From the NCBI GenBank assembly GCA_040217575.1, contig JAVJPW010000001.1, positions 124,001 through 188,000 of the forward strand: 64,000 nt of DNA, in the 5' to 3' direction. Below are positions 49,992 to 59,078 of this stretch, piece after piece. This DNA comes from Pacificispira sp040217575 (GTDB lineage: Bacteria > Pseudomonadota > Alphaproteobacteria > UBA8366 > Aestuariispiraceae). The position numbers and the translations under genes were made by a program. Numbering within the stretch: the first letter of the stretch is position 1; every line of letters starts with the position of its first letter. The notes under the pieces are model-generated. The model was not told where the DNA came from, did not search any database, and saw nothing but the letters and a program-made list of their open reading frames with translations.

Positions 49992-51260
49992 TTAGTGGCG
50001 GGGTCGATTCGTTTTGAGCCGTCTCTGGTCACTAAGCATGCCGTTCTTCTTGAACCGAATCTCTATCGCTTGTTTTGAAACCTCAAAATATGACGACAAC
50101 CCTTGTAGCAACAGGTTGTAAGACTCATAGTTGCAGGGTTGATTATCCACATAGATATAACCGTGCCCTCTATCTTCAATTCCAAAGAGCATCCGAAATT
50201 CTGCTGTTTTCCTTAGAAATGCTTCTTCAGGCAGAACAAGATAGGATGCGAACAAATTCGCCTGGTGTTCAAGTCTTTCATAATTAAAACTTTCCTCTGT
50301 CTCATCGCATACGGTCAGGTCCCTTTCTACGATGAATTCTGAGCGAAGATACTGATCATGGTTTAAACAAAAGTGCCCAACTTCGTGTGCAATCGTAAAT
50401 CTTTCTCGATTAGAATCATTGTGTGAATAAACCTGTATAGACTTCCTATCAAAATTTGCTGACCCCAATATGTACTCACCTTTCTCATCGTACTCCACAG
50501 CGTCAGAAATACGGAGGTTCAGATTTAGGATTGCGCATACTTTATTGAGTTCTACTGGACCACTTTCGTACGTGATCTCACCCAGTATCTTTTGTGTGGA
50601 ATCCTTAATCGCATCATCCGTGATATACGGGATAGAGATTTCATTCTTTTTTCCTGCGTCTTTCCGATCAATAATCTGACTTGGGTCAAGGTTACTCAAA
50701 AACTTGCCAACAGAGGCATAATAATTTCCATCGTAGAATGCAGAAAATTTCAATGGCTTGACGGAGTTCTTTTTTCTGAAAATCTGTGTTTCAACATATC
50801 GTCTTTCTATGTGTATTCCTCCTTTGCGTTCCGCAACGATCTCAACTCCTTGTTCATTATACTTAACAATCCCTATTTTCCTTTTTTGGGCGATCCTTTC
50901 CGCACCGGATTGTAAACGGGTAGATACAACTACAACACCTTTGGCTGCATGCTTAAATATCCGGCCAACTTTATCTGAGAAATCTGTGATTTCGTTCTCA
51001 GGGATTGCTCCTTTGTAGTTCTTGCACTCAAACACCACACACAAATGGGGTGAAGTGCCCCCTTGCCGATAGAGCTCAACTACGACGTCAAAGGTAACGT
51101 AGCCTTCCCGCTCTTTGCAGTAGTACCGTCTTTTTCTATAAATTTTACATAGCTCTGGAGGATATGCGCCGTACACAAGTTCCCCACTGTTTTGCTGATC
51201 AAGCAAATACTGATGGAACCTATCTTCTAGTTCATCACCCTTTTCTATGGTACTTACCAT
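49992..51260 (-). CDS. PD-(D/E)XK nuclease (Mrr-like) fused to ImmA/IrrE metallopeptidase
   Basis: This 422-residue two-domain protein has an N-terminal restriction-endonuclease-like domain (about 45-135) with a catalytic pattern Asp58...Glu78-Cys-Lys80 (FDVVVELYRQ, VVFECKNYKG) and a downstream KVGRIFKHAAKGVVVVSTR segment. The C-terminal ImmA/IrrE-type metallopeptidase (about 230-405) has HEVGH (292-296), a third-ligand Glu331 in EHQANLFASYLVLP, and the EVSKQAIEIRF end typical of the family. The ATG at 51260 follows AGAGGAACCG. DNA here is visibly AT-richer than both neighbours, with A/T-rich codons, which suggests recent transfer. It stands alone between the 49562 gene and smc. Function is unknown; defence or phage-related regulation is an inference. 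Confidence 0.85.
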   Translation of the reverse strand: MVSTIEKGDELEDRFHQYLLDQQNSGELVYGAYPPELCKIYRKRRYYCKEREGYVTFDVVVELYRQGGTSPHLCVVFECKNYKGAIPENEITDFSDKVGRIFKHAAKGVVVVSTRLQSGAERIAQKRKIGIVKYNEQGVEIVAERKGGIHIERRYVETQIFRKKNSVKPLKFSAFYDGNYYASVGKFLSNLDPSQIIDRKDAGKKNEISIPYITDDAIKDSTQKILGEITYESGPVELNKVCAILNLNLRISDAVEYDEKGEYILGSANFDRKSIQVYSHNDSNRERFTIAHEVGHFCLNHDQYLRSEFIVERDLTVCDETEESFNYERLEHQANLFASYLVLPEEAFLRKTAEFRMLFGIEDRGHGYIYVDNQPCNYESYNLLLQGLSSYFEVSKQAIEIRFKKNGMLSDQRRLKTNRPRH

Positions 51261-51303
51261 CGGTTCCTCTGCGAATAGGAAAACAGGCAAATAACATCCA
51301 ACT

Positions 51304-51312
51304 TGGGCGCGC
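51304..51312. repeat. Right 9-base direct repeat flanking the AT-rich gene
   Basis: TGGGCGCGC at 51304-51312 repeats the left copy at 49928-49936. It lies between the AT-rich gene start and the smc stop codon. Confidence 0.4.
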
Positions 51313-51339
51313 TCGAGATTGCTGTGACGACTTTCCTCT

Positions 51340-54300
51340 TTACCCCGCCTCGCGCATGCGCTCCGCCTGACGCAGGTCGACGGAGACAAGCTGGCTGACG
51401 CCGCGTTCGGCCATGGTGACGCCGAACAGCCGGTCAACCCGGGCCATGGTCATGCGGTGGTGGGTGACGACCAGGAAGCGCGTCGTGCCGCCATGCGCGA
51501 TCTGGTCCAGCATCTGGCAGAACCGGTCGACGTTCGTGTCGTCCAGCGGCGCGTCCACTTCGTCCAGGATGCAGATCGGCGCGGGGTTCGTCAGGAACAC
51601 GCCGAACAGAAGGGCCAGTGCCGTCAGTGCCTGTTCCCCCCCTGACAGAAGGGACAGGACCTGCATCTTCTTGCCGGGCGGCATGGCCATGATTTCCAGC
51701 CCCGCCTCAAGCGGGTCGTCGGATTCCGTCAGTTTCAGGTGTGCCTCACCCCCGCCGAACAGTTGAACGAACAGTTCCCGGAAATGGGTGTCCACGTCCT
51801 CGAACGCCTTCAGCAGGCGTTCGCGCCCTTCGCGGTTCAGCGCGCCGATCCCCTGACGCAGGCGTGCGATGGCGGAAATCAGGTCTTCCTTTTCCGCCTG
51901 CATGGAGGCGATCTGTTCCTCCAGCTCCTGGCTTTCCTGTTCGGCGCGCAGGTTGACCGGGCCGATATTGTCGCGTTCGCGGCTGAGCCGTTCGATGCGG
52001 CGTTCCACATCGTCCGCCGGGGGGAGTTCCGTGTCGGGCGCAAGGCCGGTTTGTGCCAGTGCCTCTTCGGGTTTGCATTCCAGCTTTTCGGCGACGCGCT
52101 CCGCAATGGTGGTGGATGCCTGTTCGGCCTGTTCCACCGCCGCGTCGCTGCGCACGCGGCGTTCGCGCGCATCGGCCAATGCGGCTTCGGCGGACCGCAG
52201 GGTCTGGTCCGCTTCGCGCTGCGCGGCTTCGGCCTGTGCCAGTCGTTCGGCGGCGGCACGGCGTTCTTCCTCGCATTCCGAGATCGTGCCCTGAAGGGCC
52301 GTGCGTTGTGCGTCGATCTCTGCCGGTTTTGCGGTCAGTTCCTGTTTCGTCGCTTCAGCCTCGGTGCGGCGCTGTTCCAGTTCCGCCAGCCGGCGTTCGG
52401 CACCGGACGCGCGGGTTTTCCAGGATTCCCGCTCTGCCTCGATCGATGTCAGGCGTTCCTGACGCAGACGTGCCTCGCGCTCCAGCTGTTCGACGGCGGC
52501 GCGCTTTTCGACCAGCCGAGCCCGAAGCTCCGCGACGGTCGCGCGCAGGCGTGACAGCCGTTCGCGAAGCGTGTTCGCGTCTTCCAGTACCGCCAGCGCC
52601 TGTTCCGCGCCGTCGATCCGTTCCCTTGCGGCCGCATCGCGTTCGTCCAGCCGCTGCGTCTCGTCGGCAAGGGCGGCCAGCCGGTTGCGGCTTTCCGCCA
52701 GCCGGTTTTCCAGCGCCGCCAGGGCGTTCCGCTTACCGCCCGCATCGCGATAGGCGGTCTGTTGCCGCTGGCGCAGGTCGGCCGCATTGGTGTTTGCGGC
52801 GGTCAGCGCCTCATCCGCCTGCGCGCGCGCCGATTTCAGTCCTTCCAGCGTGGCCGCACTTTCCGCCTCTGCCGCGGCGACGGCCTTTTCCCCCGATTCC
52901 CGGGCGGCGGCGGTCAGGCGTTCGGCGTCGGTCCGGGCCTTTGCCAATGCGGCATCCGCTGCTTCGCGCGCCTGTTCCAGGGTCGATTCCGCCGTCCGCA
53001 ATTCACCCTGCAGCGCCTCCAGCCGGTTGCGTTGTTCAAGGCGCTTTGCGGCGGCGGTCGCCGTCCCCGGCTTGATCCTGAACCCGTCCCACCGCCACAG
53101 CCCGCCGTCGCGAGTCACAAGCCGCTGGCCGGTCACCAGGTCGCGTTGCAGGCGTTCCGCGGTTGCGGTGTCCGGCACCAGCCCGATCTGCGACAGGCGG
53201 CGGGCAAGGGCGCCCGGCGCACGCACGAATTGCGACAGCGGCTGGCAGCCGCCGGGCAGGGCGGGCGCCCCCGTCATCGCGCCCAGATCGGACCATGTCT
53301 GGCCCGCTTCGGGGTTCAGGGACGCATCCAGATCATCCCCCAGGGCGGCCCCCAGTGCGGTTTCAAGTCCGCTGTCGACGCCGACTTCATCCACCACCGG
53401 GTCGCCGGCGTCGTCTTCCGGTTGCGACAGGTCGCGCAGCGCCGATTCTTCCGCCTGAAGCGCGGCAAGGGCCCGTTCGGCCTCCCCAACCTTTTCACGG
53501 CCGTTGCGTTCCGCCTGACCGATCAGGTCGCGGGCCTGGCGTTCGGCGGCGGACATGGCGTCACGCGCCCGGGTGCGCGCGGCTTCCAATGCTTCCCGGG
53601 CAATCTGGTCGGCACTGGAAAGCGCTTCGCGCGCGGCGCGGGCGGCCTCATCCAGCTCGGTGCGGGTTTGCTCCGCCGCTTCCAGGTCCGAATTGATCCG
53701 TTCCTGCGCCGCTTCGGCCTGGGCCAGTTCCTCTTTCGCGCCGTCAATGTCGCCTTCCGCCGCCATGGCCGCGTTCAGGCGTTCGACCTCGTCGGCGACC
53801 TTGGCCCGGCGCTGCGCCACCGTGTTCTGTTCCTGGCGGGCCTCATCCATCTGGCGGTTCAGTGTCGCGCGCTGCGCATCGACGGCGGCGACATGTTCCG
53901 TCATTTCGTCCAGTGCGGCTTCCTTTTCCGTCACCGATTTCTGGGCGTCGGCCTTTTCCGCTTCCAGTCGGGAGGCATCGGCCTTCTGGTCCGCCTGACG
54001 CGCCTTGATCCGGCCCGCTTCTTCATCCAGGCGTGCCAGTGCCTCCAACGCATCGGACGACAGCGCGCGTTCGCGTTCCCCGTCCGCGCCGATTTGCTGC
54101 AGGCGCGCTTCCAGTGCGTCCAGCTGTTCGGCAATCCTTTCCGCTTCGCTTTGAAGCTGGCGTTCCGCGATCACCTGTGCCTGCAGTCTGGCGGCGCTTT
54201 CCGCCTCCGCCTCCCGCTGGGCGGGCAGGGCCTCGTGCGCGGCGGTCTGCTGGCTGGTTGCATGGGCGACGGCCTGTGTGCGTTCGGCGACCAGTTCGTC

Positions 54301-55062
54301 CGCTTCCCCCAGGGTCTTTCGTGCCTTTGCCAGCGTTTCCTGGGCGGCGGTCCAGCGCAGATGAAGCAAGATCGCTTCCTGCGCGCGAAGCTGTTCTGCA
54401 ACCTTGCGATAGCGATTCGCCTGCCGTGCCTGGCGTTGCAGGCCGGAATACTGGCTATCCAGCGCGCCGATGACGTCTTCCAGCCGTTCCAGGTTGCTTT
54501 CCGCCGCGCGCAGGCGAAGTTCCGCCTCATGCCGTCTGGAATGCAGGCCGCGAATGCCGGCCGCTTCTTCCAGCAGGGTCCGGCGGTCGGTCGGTTTCGC
54601 GCCGATCAGCGCGCCGATTCGCCCCTGGCTGACGATCGCGGTCGAGTTCGCGCCGGTCGCCAGGTCCGCGAACAGCAACTGGACGTCACGGGCGCGGACG
54701 TCCTTGCCGTTGATCTTGTAGGTCGACCCCTGGCCACGGTCGATGCGCCTTGAAATCTCCAGTTCTTCAGCGTCGTTGAAGGCGGCGGGCGCGTTGCGTT
54801 CCGAATTGTCCAGGGTGACGATGACTTCGGCATTGTTGCGCTGTGCCCGGCCGGACGATCCGCCAAAAATGACGTCGTCCATTTCGCCGCCGCGCATCCG
54901 CTTTGCCGATGCTTCGCCCATGACCCAGCGCAGGGCTTCGACCACGTTGGATTTCCCGCAGCCGTTCGGGCCGACCACGCCGGTAATGCCCGGTTCGATC
55001 AGCATCTCAACCGAGTCGACGAAGGATTTGAAACCGTGAACGCGAAGCTTTTTGAAATGCAC
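51340..55062 (-). CDS. smc: Chromosome segregation protein SMC
   Basis: SMC is the condensin ATPase that organises and separates the chromosome with ScpA and ScpB (not in this window). This one is 1240 residues, longer than usual (about 1150-1180). Walker A is GPNGCGKSN (31-39), followed by the long first coiled coil, a hinge near 520-660, the second coil, then the ABC signature LSGGEQALTALALL and Walker B ICILDEVDAPLDD. The start is GTG at 55062, as no ATG precedes MHFKKLRVHGFKSF. The long coils explain the size. Its stop lies about 80 bases downstream of the AT-rich gene start, same strand. Confidence 0.96.
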   Translation of the reverse strand: MHFKKLRVHGFKSFVDSVEMLIEPGITGVVGPNGCGKSNVVEALRWVMGEASAKRMRGGEMDDVIFGGSSGRAQRNNAEVIVTLDNSERNAPAAFNDAEELEISRRIDRGQGSTYKINGKDVRARDVQLLFADLATGANSTAIVSQGRIGALIGAKPTDRRTLLEEAAGIRGLHSRRHEAELRLRAAESNLERLEDVIGALDSQYSGLQRQARQANRYRKVAEQLRAQEAILLHLRWTAAQETLAKARKTLGEADELVAERTQAVAHATSQQTAAHEALPAQREAEAESAARLQAQVIAERQLQSEAERIAEQLDALEARLQQIGADGERERALSSDALEALARLDEEAGRIKARQADQKADASRLEAEKADAQKSVTEKEAALDEMTEHVAAVDAQRATLNRQMDEARQEQNTVAQRRAKVADEVERLNAAMAAEGDIDGAKEELAQAEAAQERINSDLEAAEQTRTELDEAARAAREALSSADQIAREALEAARTRARDAMSAAERQARDLIGQAERNGREKVGEAERALAALQAEESALRDLSQPEDDAGDPVVDEVGVDSGLETALGAALGDDLDASLNPEAGQTWSDLGAMTGAPALPGGCQPLSQFVRAPGALARRLSQIGLVPDTATAERLQRDLVTGQRLVTRDGGLWRWDGFRIKPGTATAAAKRLEQRNRLEALQGELRTAESTLEQAREAADAALAKARTDAERLTAAARESGEKAVAAAEAESAATLEGLKSARAQADEALTAANTNAADLRQRQQTAYRDAGGKRNALAALENRLAESRNRLAALADETQRLDERDAAARERIDGAEQALAVLEDANTLRERLSRLRATVAELRARLVEKRAAVEQLEREARLRQERLTSIEAERESWKTRASGAERRLAELEQRRTEAEATKQELTAKPAEIDAQRTALQGTISECEEERRAAAERLAQAEAAQREADQTLRSAEAALADARERRVRSDAAVEQAEQASTTIAERVAEKLECKPEEALAQTGLAPDTELPPADDVERRIERLSRERDNIGPVNLRAEQESQELEEQIASMQAEKEDLISAIARLRQGIGALNREGRERLLKAFEDVDTHFRELFVQLFGGGEAHLKLTESDDPLEAGLEIMAMPPGKKMQVLSLLSGGEQALTALALLFGVFLTNPAPICILDEVDAPLDDTNVDRFCQMLDQIAHGGTTRFLVVTHHRMTMARVDRLFGVTMAERGVSQLVSVDLRQAERMREAG

Positions 55063-55107
55063 GTTATACAGGGCCCGGAAGCACGATTATGCGGAACGGC
55101 TACTATC

Positions 55108-55138
55108 GCCGAACGATGCCACGAGGCAATCGTTCGGC
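55108..55138 (-). repeat. 10-base inverted repeat between the DsbA-like gene and smc
   Basis: GCCGAACGAT and ATCGTTCGGC form a perfect 10-base stem with an inner GCC/GGC pair. It lies in the 145-base gap between two minus-strand genes, and no T tract follows. It may be a terminator for the DsbA-like gene or an operator for smc. Confidence 0.5.
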
Positions 55139-55207
55139 TGTCGTAACGAAATAGGCAAACCGGATTCTAAGGGATGAGTCGAGTCGGAACCGGAGAATCT
55201 GTTCGAA

Positions 55208-55987
55208 TCAGTTCAATTCGGCTTCGATGACGGCCTCGAAATCCTCAAACGGCTGGGATCCGATGACCGGAGTCCCGTTGATGTAGAAGGTCGGGGTCGA
55301 GCTGACTTCGTGCGTGTTTGCCCAGACGCCGCGCTGTTCGACGATCGCGGCGAAAAGCTCCTGATTCTCGAAACATGCTTCCAGCGTTTCCTGGGACATG
55401 CCGGCAAAGCTCGCAAGCTGCGCCAGTTCGCCGACGATGTTCTGGGAATTCGCCCAGCGTTGCTGTTGGGCGAACAGGAGTTCGACCAATGGGAAATAGC
55501 GCTCTTCCGTCGCGCACCGGGCGACCAGCGCACCGACCGCGGCCTGCTCATTCAGCGGGAAATCACGAATTTCAAGGCGAAGCTGTCCGGTGTCAATATA
55601 GCGTTCCTTGATCAGCGGCAGCGTCTCGCGGTGGAACGACGCGCAATGCGGGCAGGTCAGGGACGAATATTCGATCATATGGACCGGCGCGTTCGGGTCA
55701 CCCAGAACACGGGGCGTGATCAGTGGGCTTCCTTCGGGCGCGTCGTCCGTCGACTGTGCGGCGGCTTCGGGTACGATGGATGCGTTCGCGGATTCCGTCG
55801 CCGCCGCGGATTGTTCCTCGGTTGCGGTGCTGCCCTGCGTCATTTCCTCTTCAGGGGCGGTGCCTTCGTTGACGAAAAGGTACGCGCCGACACCGACGGC
55901 AACCGCCAGAACGATGGCGGGGAGGGCGATTTTGTTTTCAAGCAGCGACATGGTCCGGTCTTGCTCCCGTGTGTCCTTGTTATGCAT
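55208..55987 (-). CDS. DsbA-family thiol oxidoreductase, membrane-anchored
   Basis: This 259-residue protein has one N-terminal membrane segment (about residues 20-40, ALPAIVLAVAVGVGAYLF), an Ala/Glu/Thr-rich linker, then a DsbA-like thioredoxin domain. The active-site CPHC is in LTCPHCASFH, and the cis-Pro is in SSTPTFYINGTPV. It likely makes or isomerises disulfides in the periplasm; DsbA-like alphaproteobacterial anchored forms are common. ATG 55987 follows AAAGG five bases earlier; ATG 55951 is an alternative giving 247 residues. It lies between dciA and smc on the minus strand. Confidence 0.9.
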   Translation of the reverse strand: MHNKDTREQDRTMSLLENKIALPAIVLAVAVGVGAYLFVNEGTAPEEEMTQGSTATEEQSAAATESANASIVPEAAAQSTDDAPEGSPLITPRVLGDPNAPVHMIEYSSLTCPHCASFHRETLPLIKERYIDTGQLRLEIRDFPLNEQAAVGALVARCATEERYFPLVELLFAQQQRWANSQNIVGELAQLASFAGMSQETLEACFENQELFAAIVEQRGVWANTHEVSSTPTFYINGTPVIGSQPFEDFEAVIEAELN

Positions 55988-56057
55988 TCGCGCCTTTAGG
56001 TATGGGCTGGCGGGCGCAAACACAAGCCGGGCGTGCCCGAACTGACTGAAAATTGAT

Positions 56058-56582
56058 TCAGTCTTTGCCGGCGTTTTCCCGCTGCAGGATCGACGTCCCG
56101 ATCCGTTCCAGGATTGCGCGCAATTCCGGGTCTTCGACGGATTTAAGCTGATCGCGCAATGCGGCCGCCCGTTCCGGGGCCAGGGGCGGTGGCGGAACCC
56201 TCGGCTTCGGTGTGGCTGCCTTGCGTTCCAGCGGGACCTGATGCAGGCGAATTCCCGCAACGGCACGATAGCCGAAATGGGAATTGATCCGGTCAATCAG
56301 GATCGGTTCCAGATGCTGGAGTTCCAGGGCAATGGGACCGGCCGCACGGATATGCAGCGTTCCGCCGTCACGCTTGCCCTTCTGAAAGCTTAGCCGGTCC
56401 GGATGCGCATGGGCCGCCACGTCCGGTCCCACGATATCGGCCCAGTCGTTCAGGATTCGCGCGTCGATGAACCCGCGCTTGCCCACCGCCTTTTTCGCGA
56501 TGCCGGGAACCAGCGCCGCCAGCGGCCGCGTGCCGCCGAAGCGGACATCGTCTTTCCCGGTCTTTTTCGGATTTTCGGCCAT
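56058..56582 (-). CDS. DUF721 / DciA-like helicase loader domain protein
   Basis: DciA-type (DUF721) proteins interact with the replicative helicase DnaB in bacteria without DnaC. The 174-residue protein has the N-terminal LAALVPGIAKKAVGKRGFIDARILNDWADIVGPDVAAHA core followed by a Pro-rich linker. The ATG at 56582 (MAENPKKTG) is chosen; an upstream extension of 18 residues is unsupported. It is divergent from mutY. Function is inferred from family membership. Confidence 0.85.
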   Translation of the reverse strand: MAENPKKTGKDDVRFGGTRPLAALVPGIAKKAVGKRGFIDARILNDWADIVGPDVAAHAHPDRLSFQKGKRDGGTLHIRAAGPIALELQHLEPILIDRINSHFGYRAVAGIRLHQVPLERKAATPKPRVPPPPLAPERAAALRDQLKSVEDPELRAILERIGTSILQRENAGKD

Positions 56583-56647
56583 CGGGTGCGTTGTCTTTCC
56601 TATCCGGTCTGGAATATGCCAGCGACCGGAATACACTCTGCGCCATC

Positions 56648-57742
56648 ATGGGTGCACAGAAAACCGATATCGCCGGACCGTTGCTTGCCTGGTACGACCG
56701 CCATGCCAGAACGCTGCCATGGCGCGCCCTGCCCGGCCAGGTACCCGACCCCTATCATGTCTGGCTGTCCGAAATCATGCTTCAGCAGACGACCGTTGCC
56801 ACGGTGAAATCCTATTTCGAAAAGTTCCTGACGCTTTGGCCGGCGGTCGGGGACCTGGCAGCGGCATCACAGGATGATGTGCTGACGGCATGGGCAGGGC
56901 TTGGCTATTACGCGCGGGCGCGCAACCTGCACAAATGTGCGCAGATCGTGGCCCGTGATCACGGCGGTCGATTCCCGGACACCGAAGACGCGTTGTTGGA
57001 ACTGCCGGGTATCGGACGTTACACATCAGCGGCCATTGCGGCGATTGCGTTCGGCCGCAGGGCGGTAGTTATGGACGGCAATATCGAACGGGTGGTCGCG
57101 CGCCTGAACACCGTCGAAACGCCGCTTCCCGATGCGAAGCCTGCGCTTTACGACATGGTGGATGCGATTACACCGAACGAACGCGCCGGTGACTTCGCAC
57201 AGGCGATGATGGACCTGGGCGCGACGGTGTGCACGCCGGGCCGCCCGAAATGCATGTTGTGCCCGATATCCCGAAACTGCCTGGGACAGGGGGCGGCCGA
57301 AACCCTGCCGCGCAAGCGCCCGAAGAAAAAGAAACCGACCCGACGCGGCACGGTCTTCTGGTTGGAACGTCCGGACGGGTCGGCCCTTCTTCGCCGTCGT
57401 CCAGAAACGGGTCTTCTGGGCGGCATGATGGAATTTCCTTCGACGGAATGGGTCGACGGGGCGGCCGGCGCACCGCTGGATCACACCCGGACAGAGGTAA
57501 TGCCGGCCGGGTCGACCGAGGCAGGGCAGGTGCGTCACACTTTCACCCACTTTCACCTGGTGCTGGATGTACGGGTCATCCGGGTCGCGGACGATTGGCG
57601 GGCAGAGGATTGGCGGCCTGGCGGTCACACGTTAAAAGGGGCGGTCTGGATCAAGCCGGACAGGTTGGATGAACAGGCGTTGCCAACGGTCATGCGAAAG
57701 GTCGCGACCGCAGCGCTTTCAGTACGGGATGCGGTGGAATGA
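56648..57742 (+). CDS. mutY: A/G-specific adenine glycosylase MutY
   Basis: MutY removes adenine mispaired with 8-oxoguanine. The 364 residues have the HhH-GPD core (LWDRHARTLPWR-like LLAWYDRHARTLPWR, LPGIGRYTSAAIAAIAFGRRAVVMDGNIERVVARL) with the catalytic Asp in VMDGNIERV. A C-x6-C-x2-C-x5-C Fe-S cluster follows (CTPGRPKCMLCPISRNCLG), then the C-terminal NUDIX-like domain. It overlaps mscS (ATGA), and the start ATG 56648 is the first in frame with a family N-terminus. It is another Suf client. Confidence 0.96.
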   Translation: MGAQKTDIAGPLLAWYDRHARTLPWRALPGQVPDPYHVWLSEIMLQQTTVATVKSYFEKFLTLWPAVGDLAAASQDDVLTAWAGLGYYARARNLHKCAQIVARDHGGRFPDTEDALLELPGIGRYTSAAIAAIAFGRRAVVMDGNIERVVARLNTVETPLPDAKPALYDMVDAITPNERAGDFAQAMMDLGATVCTPGRPKCMLCPISRNCLGQGAAETLPRKRPKKKKPTRRGTVFWLERPDGSALLRRRPETGLLGGMMEFPSTEWVDGAAGAPLDHTRTEVMPAGSTEAGQVRHTFTHFHLVLDVRVIRVADDWRAEDWRPGGHTLKGAVWIKPDRLDEQALPTVMRKVATAALSVRDAVE

Positions 57743-59073
57743 CACTGTTGGCGCAAGCGGATGAAACAGATGCGGGACAGGAATCCCTGTCCGACTACAT
57801 ATCCGATGTTATGCCTTCGGAACTCGCGACCGGTGACTATTGGGCCCTGGTGAAGGATGTCTGGAACAAGGGCGTTGGCGGCAACGATTTCGGTGACATC
57901 CTGATCGCGATCGGCGTCCTGATCGCCTTTCTTCTGGTGCGCCAGATATTCAGCCGGTTCGTCCTGAAACGCGTCGAAAAAGTCGCGGACAGAGGCAGCA
58001 ATCGACTGGACCAGCGTGTTGTCACGGCGCTGGAAGGCCCGGTTCGCGCAATTCCCTTTGTCATAGGCGTGTTCTTTGCGACGGAATATCTGACGCTGAA
58101 CGGGACGCTGCGTGAAATGGCGACGGCACTGAACCGGTCGCTGATCGTGTTCCTGATCTTCTGGGCATTGTATCGAATGGTGGAACCGTTTTCCTTCCTG
58201 TTGGGAAAGGTGGAACGGGTCTTCACGTCGGCGATGGTCGAATGGCTGATCAAGGCGATCAAGCTTCTGTTCGCGCTGATCGGGTTCGCAACCGTCCTTG
58301 AAATCTGGGGCATTCAGGTGGCCCCTATCATCGCGGGCTTCGGGCTATTGGGCGTTGCGGTCGCGCTGGGGGCACAGGACCTGTTCAAGAACCTGATTGC
58401 CGGGATCCTGATTCTGGTGGAACGGCGGTTTTCAACCGGTGAATGGATCGCCGTCGATGGCGTCGTCGAAGGGACCGTGGAATCTATCGGCTTCCGGTCG
58501 ACCTTTGTCCGCCGTTTCGATCTGGCCCCGGTCTTTGTCCCGAATGCACAGCTTTCCGACGTTGCGGTTACGAATTTCAGCCGCATGCTGCACCGGCGAA
58601 TCTATTGGATGATCGGTTTGGAATATAGGACCAGTATCGACCAGCTTCGCCAGATCCGCGACGAGATCGAAGCCTACATCCTGAATTCCGACGAGTTCGT
58701 CCACCCGGACCACGGAACGATGATTGTGCGTGTCGACCGTTTTTCGGACAGTTCCATCGACATCATGGTCTATTGCTTCACCAAGACGAAGAAGTGGCTG
58801 GAATGGATGGAGATCAAGGAAGCCTTTGCCTATCGGGTGAAGGAAATCGTGGAAGGCGCCGGCGCCGGCTTCGCGTTCCCCAGCCAGTCGGTTTATCTGG
58901 AAACCATGCCGTCCGGAACGCCCGACCCGTCGAAGCCGGAACAGTTCAACCCGCCGGAAGGAAAATCGGCGAAAAAGCGCCGATCAAAGAAGGCGCCCGT
59001 AAGAAAGGCCGAATCCAAGGAAGCCGATGCCGGGAATGCCGATGCCGGGGATACCAAGGACAGGGAAGCCTGA
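57739..59073 (+). CDS. MscS-family mechanosensitive channel
   Basis: This 444-residue membrane protein of the MscS superfamily opens under membrane tension. It has several N-terminal membrane helices and the pore-lining TM3-like region GLLGVAVALGAQDLFKNLIAGILILVERRFSTGEWI (about 200-236). The beta and C-terminal domains follow, including FVPNAQLSDVAVTNFSR. The C-terminal tail (KSAKKRRSKKAPVRKAESKEAD) is Lys-rich and Ala/Asp-rich. Its start overlaps the mutY stop (ATGA) and it is convergent with rnhA. Confidence 0.92.
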   Translation: MTLLAQADETDAGQESLSDYISDVMPSELATGDYWALVKDVWNKGVGGNDFGDILIAIGVLIAFLLVRQIFSRFVLKRVEKVADRGSNRLDQRVVTALEGPVRAIPFVIGVFFATEYLTLNGTLREMATALNRSLIVFLIFWALYRMVEPFSFLLGKVERVFTSAMVEWLIKAIKLLFALIGFATVLEIWGIQVAPIIAGFGLLGVAVALGAQDLFKNLIAGILILVERRFSTGEWIAVDGVVEGTVESIGFRSTFVRRFDLAPVFVPNAQLSDVAVTNFSRMLHRRIYWMIGLEYRTSIDQLRQIRDEIEAYILNSDEFVHPDHGTMIVRVDRFSDSSIDIMVYCFTKTKKWLEWMEIKEAFAYRVKEIVEGAGAGFAFPSQSVYLETMPSGTPDPSKPEQFNPPEGKSAKKRRSKKAPVRKAESKEADAGNADAGDTKDREA

Positions 59074-59078
59074 CCCGG

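Noticed and set aside
49992..51260. Toxin-antitoxin (ImmA-like with cognate repressor) system
   Set aside because: No small DNA-binding partner gene is adjacent, and the extra nuclease domain points to another kind of system.
52762..54753. 663-codon open frame on plus opposite smc
   Set aside because: Antisense shadow of the coiled-coil region of smc, with no domain or start signal.
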